Notes: generated by a model from the sequence alone, not told the origin. A DNA stretch of 64,000 nucleotides from CAZGMJ01 sp964526785 (GCA_964526785.1 CAZGMJ010000002.1:1-64000); one strand, 5' to 3'; shown: positions 7,993-16,989, counted from the stretch's first letter. Numbers and translations are program-made.

Positions 7993-10140
7993 TTATGGCG
8001 CCTGTTTGAGTCCTTCCCATCGCACGATCCAACTGCCGTCTTTTGGGAATCCGGGGGCGTCGTGGCTGTCGCAACCATCCCATCCGGCGGCCATCATGGC
8101 GATCGCGTAGAGAAGGCCCCCGTTGCCGGGCAGATACAGGGGGAGTCTGCTGGTTTGGAAATTGTGACCGTTGGCAAGGTAGCCGTTCTTGGGTGTGTCT
8201 ATCAAGAGGGCGTCTACCGCCTTTTCAGGTTCGCCGATACGGGCGGCGGTCATTGCAAGCATCGGATAGTCCCAGCCCCAGGTCGAGTCCCAGTTCCAGT
8301 TTTCAAAAATCTGTTCCAGCGTTTCTTCCATTGTTGCTGCATCAGTCAGCGGCGAATCGGGCAGAAGCCCCAGGGCGGCAACCATCGACGGGTGGTCTGA
8401 GGTAATTGTGTAAGGTTCCACTTCGATGCCGGCATAGACTCCGTCGCGGACCGTCGGTTTGGAGATGTGCGCAATGATGTGGTCCCACTTCCTGTTGGGA
8501 GGCATACCGAGACGCTTTCGCCATTGTTGGGCGGTCGAGAGTCCCCATCGCCAATATGCCAGTTCGAAGGTCGGATTAATAACCTGCCTGCGCCAGCGGC
8601 CATAGCTTTCCTGTGCGGGGATCAAGGGAGGGCCGAGGATATATCGCCCGGTCGGCCTGTCCCACGTGGGATAGGATGCCATAAATTCGGCGGTCTCGAA
8701 GACGATTTCTTTGTAGCGATCCAGCGTCTGTCTTTCCGGCTGGTTTCTATACAGCAGTTCGGCGTAGAAGATGGGATGCGGCTGTTGCCAGATCAGAAAG
8801 ACGCCCACGCCGCTGGGGCTTTCCCGCCCGTTCGGACCGACCATCTTCGGCCAGCGAATGCCTTCGTATCCCTGCAGTTGAGCCATCCCGCGGGCGTTCG
8901 GCATGATCTTCTCGTACCAGCCAAGGGATTTCTCCAGCAGGCTGGTCCGGCCCCAGAGGGCGAAATGGGCGGCATGCCACCAGTGCATTTCCAGATGGAA
9001 CTTGCCGTGCCAACTGTTGGTAACAAGCCCGGTCTCCTGCGGCGGTCTGGATCCGGCACATTGAATGGCGGTGAGGTATTGCGAAAGTACGATACGTCGT
9101 TCCAGTTCTTTGGCCCGTGGATCGGCGCTGGCCGACATATCGATGGCGCCGCCCGAATTCCAGAAACGCTTCCAGTGGCGTGCTGATGCCGACCTGATTC
9201 GGGAGAAGTTCGGTGTCTTTGTACGAATCGCTTCGGATGAGAAGATGACGACGAGTTCGAGCATGTCCTGGTCGCGGGCGAGGATCTGGAATCTGTGAGG
9301 TCCCTGGCGCTTCAGTGAGCCGCCTTTCGACCAGGTTGCGGCAGCATAGTATTGATCGGAATCGAGACGTCGATGGAAGCGGCAGGAATCTCCGGCTTGT
9401 TCAATCTCGGTTACATGGCGGTTCGGGCTGTTCCAGTCCAGCGGCTCGCGCCATCCGCCGGTAGGATACGGGAATGCGATGAAGACGCCGAGGCGCTCGT
9501 CGGTCAGAAGGGCCGATTTGATTCGCACGGCAATGCCATCGAGATCGGGGTGGCACACTGTCTGCACGAGGACCTTCCGTCCTTCAAATTCGAAACGGCT
9601 TTTCAACAATCCCGTCCAAAGATCGAGCTGTTGTCGGAAACCGGACAAATCCTGGAGCTTCACTTGTCGGCCGTTCGTGCATTTGAGAACAAGGCCGATT
9701 CGTCCAAGGTCCAGACGGTGGGGATTGGCCCGCAGCCAATCGCGGGCTTTTCTGCGTCTCTGATAATCCTGGACATCGCGCGATTCCGGGCCTGAGAGAT
9801 ACGGCACTTCTCTGCCATAGTGATTGTAGGGCACGAGGCAATCCTCTATGCGGTAGTTCTCAGGATTTGGGAAACTGTGCCATGCCCAATGGGACATCGT
9901 GCCGAGCGGCATGCCCTTTTGATGATACTCATCGAACGTTTGCAGTCCGGTGATGTCGACCGTAAAGGCGAACTCGCCGTTGCCCACAGACAGAGGAGAT
10001 AAGGCGGCCGGTTCGGTCATGACGACGTTATGCCGCGTCACAAGGCTGCGGCGGTCGATGGCCTGGCCGGATGCTCGACCGGTGAATACTGCAAGCGTCG
10101 AGGCAATGACACAGCCTGATAGTATTATGTTGCTGTGCAT
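7993..10140 (-). CDS. Putative secreted (alpha/alpha)6-type glycoside hydrolase-like protein
   Basis: A protein of about 715 residues from the ATG at 10140. That start gives a signal-like N-terminus (NIILSGCVIASTLAVF) and begins 4 bases past the glycerate kinase stop; the frame is open 26 codons further up, but that part overlaps the kinase. After a beta-rich N-terminal part (PLSVGNGEFAFTVDITGLQTF) comes an alpha-helical region with HGKFHLEMHWWHAAHFALWG, ILGPPLIPAQESYG, NPTFELAYWRWGL and WNWDSTWGWDYPMLA. This resembles the layout of GH65/GH95-type six-hairpin enzymes, in which a glutamate in the helical barrel acts as acid. I cannot name the family or substrate. Confidence 0.6.
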   Translation of the reverse strand: MHSNIILSGCVIASTLAVFTGRASGQAIDRRSLVTRHNVVMTEPAALSPLSVGNGEFAFTVDITGLQTFDEYHQKGMPLGTMSHWAWHSFPNPENYRIEDCLVPYNHYGREVPYLSGPESRDVQDYQRRRKARDWLRANPHRLDLGRIGLVLKCTNGRQVKLQDLSGFRQQLDLWTGLLKSRFEFEGRKVLVQTVCHPDLDGIAVRIKSALLTDERLGVFIAFPYPTGGWREPLDWNSPNRHVTEIEQAGDSCRFHRRLDSDQYYAAATWSKGGSLKRQGPHRFQILARDQDMLELVVIFSSEAIRTKTPNFSRIRSASARHWKRFWNSGGAIDMSASADPRAKELERRIVLSQYLTAIQCAGSRPPQETGLVTNSWHGKFHLEMHWWHAAHFALWGRTSLLEKSLGWYEKIMPNARGMAQLQGYEGIRWPKMVGPNGRESPSGVGVFLIWQQPHPIFYAELLYRNQPERQTLDRYKEIVFETAEFMASYPTWDRPTGRYILGPPLIPAQESYGRWRRQVINPTFELAYWRWGLSTAQQWRKRLGMPPNRKWDHIIAHISKPTVRDGVYAGIEVEPYTITSDHPSMVAALGLLPDSPLTDAATMEETLEQIFENWNWDSTWGWDYPMLAMTAARIGEPEKAVDALLIDTPKNGYLANGHNFQTSRLPLYLPGNGGLLYAIAMMAAGWDGCDSHDAPGFPKDGSWIVRWEGLKQAP

Positions 10141-10144
10141 GAGA

Positions 10145-11269
10145 TCATGTGTCCAAGTGTAGTTGAGCAAAACGTTTGGCTGCAGTTTCGAGAAGTTCGC
10201 GGCAGTTCCGCATCGCATCCGGCAGCGGCATGTCTGAGGGGGCGGATGCCAATGCCGCTTTGACGCCGGCTTTGAGCCACTGGTTCTCAGGCATGTTGAT
10301 TTGACCTGCGATTATCCCGATGCGCGTATGTGACCTGTCGGTCGCGTTGATTATTCCTGAGACGACTTTGCCGCTTAGAGACTGCTTGTCAAAGGAGCCC
10401 TCGCCTGTGATGACCCAATCGGCCGAATCCAGTTCTTCGTACAGCCTGCTCCGGGCAACGACCTTCTCTATGCCCGGGGTAAGACGTGCACCCATGAAGG
10501 CAACAGCGCCTGCAGCAAGGCCGCCGGCAGCACCTGCGCCGGGGAGGTTCTCAACGTCGAGGCCGAGATCTCTGCGCACAACATCGGCGAGGTTCTTCAA
10601 TCCGGTTTCCAACTCTTCGACCATTTTTGGGGTCGCTCCCTTTTGGGGTCCGTAGATTCGTGCGGCCCCCTGCGGTCCGCAGAGGGGATTGTCCACATCG
10701 CAGAGCACCTCGACCGGTGGCAATCGGAGATCGGAAGGTGGGCGGAGCAGGGCGATGTCGTTCAGCGTGCCTCCCCCGAGGGGCACTTCGGCCCGGCCGG
10801 CGTCGAGGAATCTCCAGCCCAGGGCCGCGGCCGCTCCAACTCCGCCGTCGACAGTTGCGCTGCCGCCTACTGCGAGCATGATTCTTTCGGCCCCGTAATC
10901 CGACGCCGCTTTGATGAGTTGGCCGGTGCCGCATGTGGTCGTCAGCAGCGGGTTCATTTGCTGTTCGCTCAGGAGTTCGAGTCCACTGGCACGGGCCATT
11001 TCGACCAGGGCGGACCGATCGCGATCGAACCATGCAAAGCCCGCCTCGACCTGCATATCGGGCAAGGGACCCATTACGATTTGCGGTATCCAGGCTCCGT
11101 CGGCTGCCTTCATCATGGCTTCGGCGGTTCCTTCTCCGCCATCGGCCATGGGTTTGACGGCTATTTGGGCGTTCGGCAGGCAAGCGAGTATTGCCTCTGC
11201 CACGATTTCGCACGCCTGGCCGGCTGTGAGGGTTCCTTTGAACGAATCCATTGCTATGACGATCTTCAC
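10145..11269 (-). CDS. Glycerate kinase (GarK/GlxK family)
   Basis: A 374-residue enzyme that phosphorylates D-glycerate with ATP. Family signatures are MDSFKGTLTA at the N-terminus, KPMADGGEGTAEAM, a TTCGTGQLI-type loop, GGSATVDGG and ITGEGSFDKQS near the C-terminus. It starts at GTG 11269. It stands first of three minus-strand genes, with two secreted carbohydrate-active proteins immediately after it, so it may salvage glycerate formed from sugar-acid breakdown. The enzyme assignment is firm; the pathway link is inferred. Confidence 0.92.
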   Translation of the reverse strand: MKIVIAMDSFKGTLTAGQACEIVAEAILACLPNAQIAVKPMADGGEGTAEAMMKAADGAWIPQIVMGPLPDMQVEAGFAWFDRDRSALVEMARASGLELLSEQQMNPLLTTTCGTGQLIKAASDYGAERIMLAVGGSATVDGGVGAAAALGWRFLDAGRAEVPLGGGTLNDIALLRPPSDLRLPPVEVLCDVDNPLCGPQGAARIYGPQKGATPKMVEELETGLKNLADVVRRDLGLDVENLPGAGAAGGLAAGAVAFMGARLTPGIEKVVARSRLYEELDSADWVITGEGSFDKQSLSGKVVSGIINATDRSHTRIGIIAGQINMPENQWLKAGVKAALASAPSDMPLPDAMRNCRELLETAAKRFAQLHLDT

Positions 11270-11650
11270 GGCGGTCTCTTGGTTCGACTTTCCGGATTAC
11301 GGACAATTCCAAAGGTGTCAGGCCGACCGGCGCCCGGGCTTGCTTTTTCCTGCCTGAGCGGGGCGGATGCACGACAACTTACCCGCAGAACAGGGCATAA
11401 ATCAAGGTATTGGTGTGCAGAGAAGTGAGAATACTGCCGCATACGGGCCGTGCGACCCGGCGATACCGGTTGGAGATGTCGTCAAATTGAGGGGGGAAAG
11501 TAGTACATTTGAGACGGAATATATGCTTGACAGCCGTCGGGCGGGCGCATAGAGTATCACACTCGTTAATCCCGCGTCTTTACAGTGTTGGGTGGTTGTA
11601 TCTCAAAAAATACGCATTGTGGATATCTCAAAAAGAAGGAGAAACGCAAA
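11270..11650. other. Divergent intergenic region upstream of gap
   Basis: These 381 bases lie between the divergent glycerate kinase and gap genes. They hold a good sigma-70 promoter for gap at 11527-11555 and a purine-rich ribosome binding site just before gap (AAGGAG near 11635-11641). No coding frame or RNA gene was recognised in the rest. The promoter of the glycerate kinase operon should also be here, but none was clear. Confidence 0.6.
11527..11555 (+). promoter_or_regulatory. Sigma-70-type promoter for gap
   Basis: TTGACA (11527-11532), a perfect -35 box, is separated by exactly 17 bases from TAGAGT (11550-11555), a 4-of-6 -10 box. Transcription would start near 11562, giving an untranslated leader of about 90 bases before the gap ATG at 11651. 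The boxes and spacing are seen; activity is inferred. Confidence 0.7.
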
Positions 11651-12664
11651 ATGGCAACAAAGGTGGCAATCAACGGATTTGGCCGAATCGGCAGAGCCGT
11701 AGCAAGAATCATTATCCAGAAACAAGGCGAGTTGGAGTTGGTCGCGATCAACGATCTGGCTGACGCCAACAGCCTGGCGCATCTTTTCAAGTACGACACC
11801 GTTATGGGTAAATGGGACGGGACGGTCGAGGTTAAAGGCGACGATCTGGTCATCGACGGCAAACCCATCAAGGTGCTGGCGGTTCGCAACCCGGCGGAGT
11901 TGCCCTGGAAGGACATGGACGTCAAGATCGTGGTCGAGTCCACCGGAATCTTCCGCACGAAGGAATCGCCCAAGGGCGGTTATGCAGACCACCTCAAGGC
12001 AGGAGCCGAGAGTGTCGTTCTGACCGTACCGGCCAAGGACGATATTGATGCGACGGTTGTCCTCGGTGTGAACGATGAGACGATGACCGCCGAGACCAAG
12101 TGCATTTCGAACGCCAGTTGCACGACGAACTGTCTGGCTCCGTTGAGCAAGGTGCTGCACGATGCTTTCGGCATCGAGAAGGGTTTGATGGTTACGGTTC
12201 ACGGCTATACGAACGACCAGAACGTCTGCGATCAGATTCACAAGGATCTGCGTCGAGCCCGTGCGGCGGCACAGAACATCATTCCGACGACGACCGGCGC
12301 CGCCAAGGCAGTCGGCAAGGTCATACCCGATCTGAACGGCAAGCTTGACGGTTATGCATTGCGCGTGCCGGTTATCACGGGTAGCTGTGTCGATCTGGTG
12401 GCGGACCTGAAGAAGGAAGCGAGCAAGGACGAGGTCAATGCCGCTCTCAAGGCTGCTGCAGAGGGTCCGCTGAAGGGCATTCTGGCCTACTGTGACGAGC
12501 CTATCGTCAGCAGCGATATCATCGGCGATCCGCATTCGAGCATTTTCGACTCGCTTTGCACGATGGTGCAGGGCAAAACCGTGAAGGTCGTGAGCTGGTA
12601 CGACAATGAATGGGGCTATTCCAATCGCACCGTCGATATCATGGAAAAGCTCGCCAAGATGTAA
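11651..12664 (+). CDS. gap: Glyceraldehyde-3-phosphate dehydrogenase
   Basis: A 337-residue glycolytic enzyme that oxidises glyceraldehyde 3-phosphate with NAD and phosphate. INGFGRIGR is the Rossmann loop, D35 in AINDL points to NAD, the catalytic Cys157 is in SNASCTTNC, and the partner His184 is in VTVHGYTNDQ. WYDNEWGYSNR is near the C-terminus. The start at 11651 fits the normal N-terminus and has AAGGAG upstream; the frame runs open to 11585 without family similarity. It is first of the gap-pgk pair, with a hairpin terminator between them. Confidence 0.97.
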   Translation: MATKVAINGFGRIGRAVARIIIQKQGELELVAINDLADANSLAHLFKYDTVMGKWDGTVEVKGDDLVIDGKPIKVLAVRNPAELPWKDMDVKIVVESTGIFRTKESPKGGYADHLKAGAESVVLTVPAKDDIDATVVLGVNDETMTAETKCISNASCTTNCLAPLSKVLHDAFGIEKGLMVTVHGYTNDQNVCDQIHKDLRRARAAAQNIIPTTTGAAKAVGKVIPDLNGKLDGYALRVPVITGSCVDLVADLKKEASKDEVNAALKAAAEGPLKGILAYCDEPIVSSDIIGDPHSSIFDSLCTMVQGKTVKVVSWYDNEWGYSNRTVDIMEKLAKM

Positions 12665-12678
12665 CCATGCATTGACAG

Positions 12679-12720
12679 CAACTGCCGCAACTGTTAACCG
12701 GGTGCGGCAGTTGTTCTTTT
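12679..12720 (+). terminator. Intrinsic terminator between gap and pgk
   Basis: CAACTGCCGCA (12679-12689) pairs perfectly over 11 bp with TGCGGCAGTTG (12703-12713), followed by TTCTTTT (12714-12720). It begins 15 bases after the gap stop, while the pgk start is only 30 bases past the T tract. No promoter was found between them, so it may act as a partial terminator setting the gap:pgk ratio. Confidence 0.8.
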
Positions 12721-12749
12721 GATAACTTCTACATACCCGGGTGAATACA

Positions 12750-13988
12750 ATGGCTAAGAAGACAGTTGCCGACATTGATGTGAAGGGCAAGAAGGTTCTG
12801 ATGCGATGCGATTTCAACGTGCCGCTCGACGACAAGCAGAACATAACGAGCGATGATCGCATTGTTAAGGCCTTGCCGACGATCAAGAAGATCCTCGAAG
12901 GCGGCGGGGCTCTGATTCTCATGAGCCATCTGGGCAGGCCCAAGGGCGAACGCGACGACAAACTCTCGCTGTCGCCGGTGGCCAGACGGCTTTCGGAATT
13001 GCTGGGGCAGGATGTTCTCTTCGCCGACGATTGTATCGGGGCTGAGACGAAGGCCAAAGCCGAGAAACTCACGGACGGCGACTGCATGCTGCTTGAGAAT
13101 CTCCGGTTCCACAAGGAAGAGACGATCAAGGATAAGGCGGCCAAGGAAGACAAGCAACTCCGCGAAGCCAAGGACGGTTTTGCGGGTCAGTTGGCGGAAC
13201 TGGCCGATATCTACGTGGATGACGCGTTCGGGACCGCACATCGGGACAACGCGTCGATGTATACGGTGCCCCAGTTGATGGAGGGTAAGCCGCGTGTGAT
13301 AGGATTCTTGATTGAGAAGGAGTTGCAGTTTCTGGGCGAGACGCTGAAGGACCCGGAGCACCCGTTCGTTGCAATTCTCGGCGGAGCGAAGGTTTCTGAT
13401 AAGATCGGCGTGATCGAGAATCTGATCGGCAAGGTGGACCGCATTATCATCGGTGGCGGCATGGCGTATACCTTTCTCAAGGGCAGGGGCAAGAGCATTG
13501 GCAACAGCCTGTGCGAGAATGATTTCGTCGACAAGGGGCAGGACTTGCTCAAGCAGGCTGCAGACGCGGGCTGTGACGTGCTTCTGCCGCCGGATCACAA
13601 TGTCGTTCGCGAGTTGAAGCCGCACGCAGACAATCGCACGGCGGTAGGTGATATCGATTCCGGTTTTCTGGCGGTCGATCTCGGACCAATGGCTATCGAG
13701 AAGTTCTGCGAGAAGATCGTGGACGCCAAGACGATTGTCTGGAACGGACCGATGGGTGTTTTTGAAATGGAGCCTTTCGATGAGGGCACCAAGGCGGTTG
13801 CAGAAGCTGTAGCCGAGGCGACCGACAACGGCGCCAAGAGCATCATCGGCGGCGGCGACAGCGCCAGCGCCATCAAGAAGCTCGGGCTCGAAGACCGCGT
13901 CAGTCATATTTCGACGGGCGGTGGAGCGTCGCTCGAATTTCTCGAGGGCAAAAAGTTCGTCTGTCTCGAAATCCTCGATGAGAAGTAG
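12750..13988 (+). CDS. pgk: Phosphoglycerate kinase
   Basis: A 412-residue enzyme transferring phosphate between 1,3-bisphosphoglycerate and ADP. It has the substrate-binding MRCDFNVPLDD and MSHLGRPKGE motifs, LLENLRFHKEE, DDAFGTAHR, AILGGAKVSDKIGVIENL at the hinge, and the nucleotide-binding WNGPMGVFE and IIGGGDSA...STGGGASLE. The start is the ATG at 12750; a GTG three codons upstream is less likely. It lies behind gap and its terminator hairpin, and is followed by its own terminator. Confidence 0.97.
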   Translation: MAKKTVADIDVKGKKVLMRCDFNVPLDDKQNITSDDRIVKALPTIKKILEGGGALILMSHLGRPKGERDDKLSLSPVARRLSELLGQDVLFADDCIGAETKAKAEKLTDGDCMLLENLRFHKEETIKDKAAKEDKQLREAKDGFAGQLAELADIYVDDAFGTAHRDNASMYTVPQLMEGKPRVIGFLIEKELQFLGETLKDPEHPFVAILGGAKVSDKIGVIENLIGKVDRIIIGGGMAYTFLKGRGKSIGNSLCENDFVDKGQDLLKQAADAGCDVLLPPDHNVVRELKPHADNRTAVGDIDSGFLAVDLGPMAIEKFCEKIVDAKTIVWNGPMGVFEMEPFDEGTKAVAEAVAEATDNGAKSIIGGGDSASAIKKLGLEDRVSHISTGGGASLEFLEGKKFVCLEILDEK

Positions 13989-14023
13989 GCAGCGGTTTAC
14001 AATCGATCACTGATATACGTCCC

Positions 14024-14052
14024 AAGCCGGTGGTTCTACCGCCGGCTTGTTT
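14024..14052 (+). terminator. Intrinsic terminator after pgk
   Basis: AAGCCGGTGG (14024-14033) pairs with CCGCCGGCTT (14039-14048) in a 10-bp stem with one T-G wobble and a 5-base loop, followed by GTTT. It lies 36 bases after the pgk stop and shortly before a TATAAT box that could start a new transcript for rpe. Confidence 0.7.
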
Positions 14053-14056
14053 GCTG

Positions 14057-14062
14057 TATAAT
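14057..14062 (+). promoter_or_regulatory. Possible -10 box upstream of rpe
   Basis: A perfect TATAAT lies 58 bases before the rpe start and just past the pgk terminator, where a new promoter would be expected. The -35 position (14034-14039, TTCTAC) matches poorly and falls within the terminator loop, so this rests on the -10 box and context. Confidence 0.4.
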
Positions 14063-14120
14063 CGTCGGGCGAAGGACGTTGTGTGGACCAAGAGCACGAT
14101 TCCAAGGAATTTGTTGAACG

Positions 14121-14786
14121 ATGCGTTTACCGCGGGCAGGCACAATTGAAGTAGCTCCCTCGATCCTGAGTGCGGATTTTGCCAAACTGGCCGATGAGAT
14201 CGCTCAGGTGGAGTCGGCGGGTGTGAAGATGGTGCATCTGGATGTGATGGATGGACATTTCGTGCCGAATATCACGATAGGTCCGCCCGTTATCGCAAAA
14301 CTCCGGAAGTACAGCACGCTTGCATTCGACAGCCATCTGATGATCAGCGACCCCGCTCGCTATATCGAGGCATTCGTGGAAGCGGGGGTCAACCATATCA
14401 CCTTCCATATCGAGGTAGCCGACGAGCCGGAGAAGATCGTGGAGTGCCTGCACAAGATGAACTGCACTGCGGGCATCTGTCTCAACCCCGAAACACCTGC
14501 AGAGGCGATCCGAGAGGTTGCGCCGTTATGCGATATGGTCCTGGTCATGACGGTTCGGCCGGGCTTCGGGGGACAGTCTTTCATGGCGGATGCGGCCAGG
14601 AAGGTCGTTCAAGTGCGGGAGATGGTCGGTCCTGCGGTCCGAGTCGAGGTGGACGGCGGTATCGATCCGGAAACAACCCCCATCGTCGTTTCGTACGGGG
14701 CTGATACGCTGGTGGCGGGAAATGCCATTTTTGGGCAGGAAGACCGTCTGGCGGCCATTGAAGCTATTCGGGAGGCGGCGAGATAG
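14121..14786 (+). CDS. rpe: Ribulose-phosphate 3-epimerase
   Basis: A 221-residue TIM-barrel enzyme interconverting ribulose 5-phosphate and xylulose 5-phosphate. Diagnostic stretches are APSILSADFAKL, the metal/catalytic HLDVMDGHFVPNITIGP run, FDSHLMISDP, TVRPGFGGQSF (phosphate loop) and VEVDGGIDPET with the second catalytic Asp. The length is normal. It sits between pgk and accD on the same strand with its own possible promoter, linking the pentose phosphate pathway to neighbouring glycolysis genes. Confidence 0.95.
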   Translation: MRLPRAGTIEVAPSILSADFAKLADEIAQVESAGVKMVHLDVMDGHFVPNITIGPPVIAKLRKYSTLAFDSHLMISDPARYIEAFVEAGVNHITFHIEVADEPEKIVECLHKMNCTAGICLNPETPAEAIREVAPLCDMVLVMTVRPGFGGQSFMADAARKVVQVREMVGPAVRVEVDGGIDPETTPIVVSYGADTLVAGNAIFGQEDRLAAIEAIREAAR

Positions 14787-14812
14787 CGCGGGTGGATTCG
14801 GAGACGCGTATT

Positions 14813-14821
14813 TGCTATAAT
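14813..14821 (+). promoter_or_regulatory. Possible extended -10 promoter upstream of accD
   Basis: TGC-TATAAT (14813-14821) is an extended -10 element with a perfect core, about 70 bases upstream of the accD ATG. There is no good -35 box, which extended -10 promoters do not strictly need. Confidence 0.45.
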
Positions 14822-14890
14822 CAAAATGCCAAGGCTATGGATTTGCCTGACTGAATTGATGTCCTGCAACTGAAGGAACTGACGGCTTCT

Positions 14891-15736
14891 ATGGCAAAAC
14901 AAACCAAATCCAAGTGGAACGGCTTCTCGCTCAAGCCCCGTCGGGAGATGCCCGAGGGTCTGTGGATGCGGTGCACGCGGTGTGAGCACATGCTCTATCG
15001 CAGCAACGTGGAGAGTAATCTGAACGTGTGTCCGGAATGCGGCCATCATTTTCGTATCGGGGCGAGGATGCGGATCGAGTATCTTGTGGATGAGGATTCG
15101 TTCCAGGAGATGCTTGTCGATATGACGACGAGCGATCCGCTGAAGTTCAAATTCCGCGGCACGACTTATAAGGATCGGTCCAAAGCGGATGAGAAGAAAT
15201 CCGGCGAGAAGGAAGCCATGTTGATCGGCAAGGCCTTTATTAAGGGCAGGACCGTGATACTGGGCGTGATGGAGCCGAATTTTCTGATGGGCTCGATGGG
15301 CTCGGTTGTCGGCGAGAAATTCTGTGCGGCGGTCGATATGGCCATGGCGGACAATCTGCCGCTGGTGGTCGTGTGCAGCTCGGGCGGCGCGCGTATGCAC
15401 GAAGGCGTAGTCTCACTCGGTCAGATGGCAAAGACCAGCGCGGCGGTTGCCCGCTTCGATGACGCGGGGGGGTTGTTCATAACCGTCCTGACAGACCCGA
15501 CGACGGGGGGGGTGACGGCCAGCTTCGCGATGCTGGGCGACTGCACCATAGCGGAACCGGGGGCGCTGATCGGCTTTGCGGGTCCGCGGACCATAGCCGA
15601 GACGATCAAAGTCGAGTTGCCGGAGGGGTTTCAGACGGCCGAGTTCATGCTCGAACACGGCTTTGTCGATATGATCGTCCATCGCAAGGACTTGCGTTCG
15701 GAAATTGCAAGAATCATCGACTATTGCCGGAAGTAA
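14891..15736 (+). CDS. accD: Acetyl-CoA carboxylase carboxyltransferase subunit beta
   Basis: A 281-residue cytosolic subunit that, with AccA, moves the carboxyl group from biotin to acetyl-CoA for fatty acid synthesis. The N-terminal four-cysteine zinc ribbon is clear (CTRCEHML...NVCPECGHH, about residues 28-51). The crotonase-like core follows, with VVVCSSGGARMHEG and LTDPTTGGVTASFAMLGD, IGFAGPRTIAET for the oxyanion region, and a C-terminal helix. No accA is adjacent; the neighbours are rpe upstream and hisC downstream. Confidence 0.96.
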   Translation: MAKQTKSKWNGFSLKPRREMPEGLWMRCTRCEHMLYRSNVESNLNVCPECGHHFRIGARMRIEYLVDEDSFQEMLVDMTTSDPLKFKFRGTTYKDRSKADEKKSGEKEAMLIGKAFIKGRTVILGVMEPNFLMGSMGSVVGEKFCAAVDMAMADNLPLVVVCSSGGARMHEGVVSLGQMAKTSAAVARFDDAGGLFITVLTDPTTGGVTASFAMLGDCTIAEPGALIGFAGPRTIAETIKVELPEGFQTAEFMLEHGFVDMIVHRKDLRSEIARIIDYCRK

Positions 15737-15809
15737 GGCGGACAGCCTGTGGCAGGGCAGTAGACTTCGAGATATCGCGGAAAGGCTTTCACTTCCCGGT
15801 GAATATCCG

Positions 15810-15815
15810 TATAAT
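15810..15815 (+). promoter_or_regulatory. Possible -10 box for the hisC-ruvB gene string
   Basis: A perfect TATAAT lies in the 165-base gap between accD and hisC, 87 bases before the hisC ATG. The sequence 17 bases upstream (TTTCAC, 15787-15792) is a poor -35 box, so this is a weak call supported mainly by position. Confidence 0.35.
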
Positions 15816-15901
15816 CCCGTGTCAGCATGTATCTTTGCGGTTAGCCTTTTTTTAAGGCCCGCTTCAGGTGAGGCAATCATGGCGGCAGACACGGCTTCGA
15901 C

Positions 15902-16948
15902 ATGGCATACTTTCGAGAAAACATAGAGCGGATGCAGGGTTACACGCCCGGGTTTCAGCCCAAGGCGGCCGGCGTGGTCAAGCTCAATACCAACGAGAGC
16001 CCTTATCCTCCATCCCCGAAAGCGGTTGAGGTGTTGCATCGTCTGGATCCTGAGCGTCTGCGTCGCTACCCCGATCCCGCGGGGCAGGAGTTCCGAATTG
16101 CGGCCGGCGAGGTCAACGCGGTGCCGGCGGAGTGGATACTCTGCTGCAACGGAGGCGACGATTTGCTGACGATGGCTTTTCGGGCCATTTGCGACGCGGC
16201 GCGTCCGGTAGCGTATCCTGTGCCGACGTACTCGCTCTATCCGATACTGGCGAAGCTTCAGGGGTGTGAGGCGATTGAGGTGCCCTTCGATGAGGGATTT
16301 GGCCTGCCCGGCAAACTGGCGGCTGCGCAGGCCCCGCTTACAATTGTCTGCAATCCGAATGCTCCGAGCGGCACGCTGGTCAGCCAGCAGGAACTGGCTC
16401 GCCTGGCCGGCGAGATTCGCGGCGTCTTGCTGATCGATGAAGCATATGTCGATTACGCTGAGACGAATTGTGTGAACCTCGTTCGCAGTTTCGACAATGT
16501 GATCATCTTGCGGTCGATGAGCAAGGGATATTCGCTTGCGGGGTTGCGGTTCGGATACGCCATCGCGCAGCCGGACATGATACAGGGCTTGATGAAAGTA
16601 AAAGATTCCTACAATGTGGACGCCGTGGCGATCGCGGTTGCGACTGCGGCGATTGGGGATCGGGCGTATTTTCAAGCCAATGTAGAGAAGGTTGTGGCCG
16701 AGCGGACCCGTCTGACCGCGGCATTGCGAGATCTGGGCTTCGATGTGGCGGGCAGCCAAACGAATTTTGTCCTCGCGCGGTGCGGGCAGGGCAACGCCGC
16801 CGATTTGCACGACAAACTGGCGCAGAGGCACATTTACGTTCGCTATTTTGCCTATGCGGGATTGGAGGACAAGTTGCGGATTACCGTCGGCACGGCCGAG
16901 CAGAACGACAGATTGCTGTCGGCCCTGGAGGAACTGATTGGCCGTTAG
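15902..16948 (+). CDS. hisC: Histidinol-phosphate aminotransferase
   Basis: A 348-residue PLP-dependent class I/II aminotransferase making histidinol phosphate from imidazole acetol phosphate. Seen are KLNTNESPYPPSP, the NPNAPSGT substrate/PLP loop, LIDEAYVDYA, and the Schiff-base lysine in SMSKGYSLAGLRFGY. The C-terminal RITVGT...NDRLLSALEEL stretch is typical. hisB follows 41 bases later, which supports HisC over other aminotransferases of this fold. Confidence 0.93.
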   Translation: MAYFRENIERMQGYTPGFQPKAAGVVKLNTNESPYPPSPKAVEVLHRLDPERLRRYPDPAGQEFRIAAGEVNAVPAEWILCCNGGDDLLTMAFRAICDAARPVAYPVPTYSLYPILAKLQGCEAIEVPFDEGFGLPGKLAAAQAPLTIVCNPNAPSGTLVSQQELARLAGEIRGVLLIDEAYVDYAETNCVNLVRSFDNVIILRSMSKGYSLAGLRFGYAIAQPDMIQGLMKVKDSYNVDAVAIAVATAAIGDRAYFQANVEKVVAERTRLTAALRDLGFDVAGSQTNFVLARCGQGNAADLHDKLAQRHIYVRYFAYAGLEDKLRITVGTAEQNDRLLSALEELIGR

Positions 16949-16989
16949 ATGCGTTGAGACAAGAACGTTCGGACTGGGGAAGCCTGATT

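Noticed and set aside
12672..12677. TTGACA just after gap as a promoter for pgk
   Set aside because: No acceptable -10 box lies 16-18 bases downstream, and the sequence enters the terminator stem.
11603..13907. Long open frames on the strand opposite gap and pgk (522 and 392 codons)
   Set aside because: They mirror the codon pattern of the two glycolysis genes, match no family, and lack start context.
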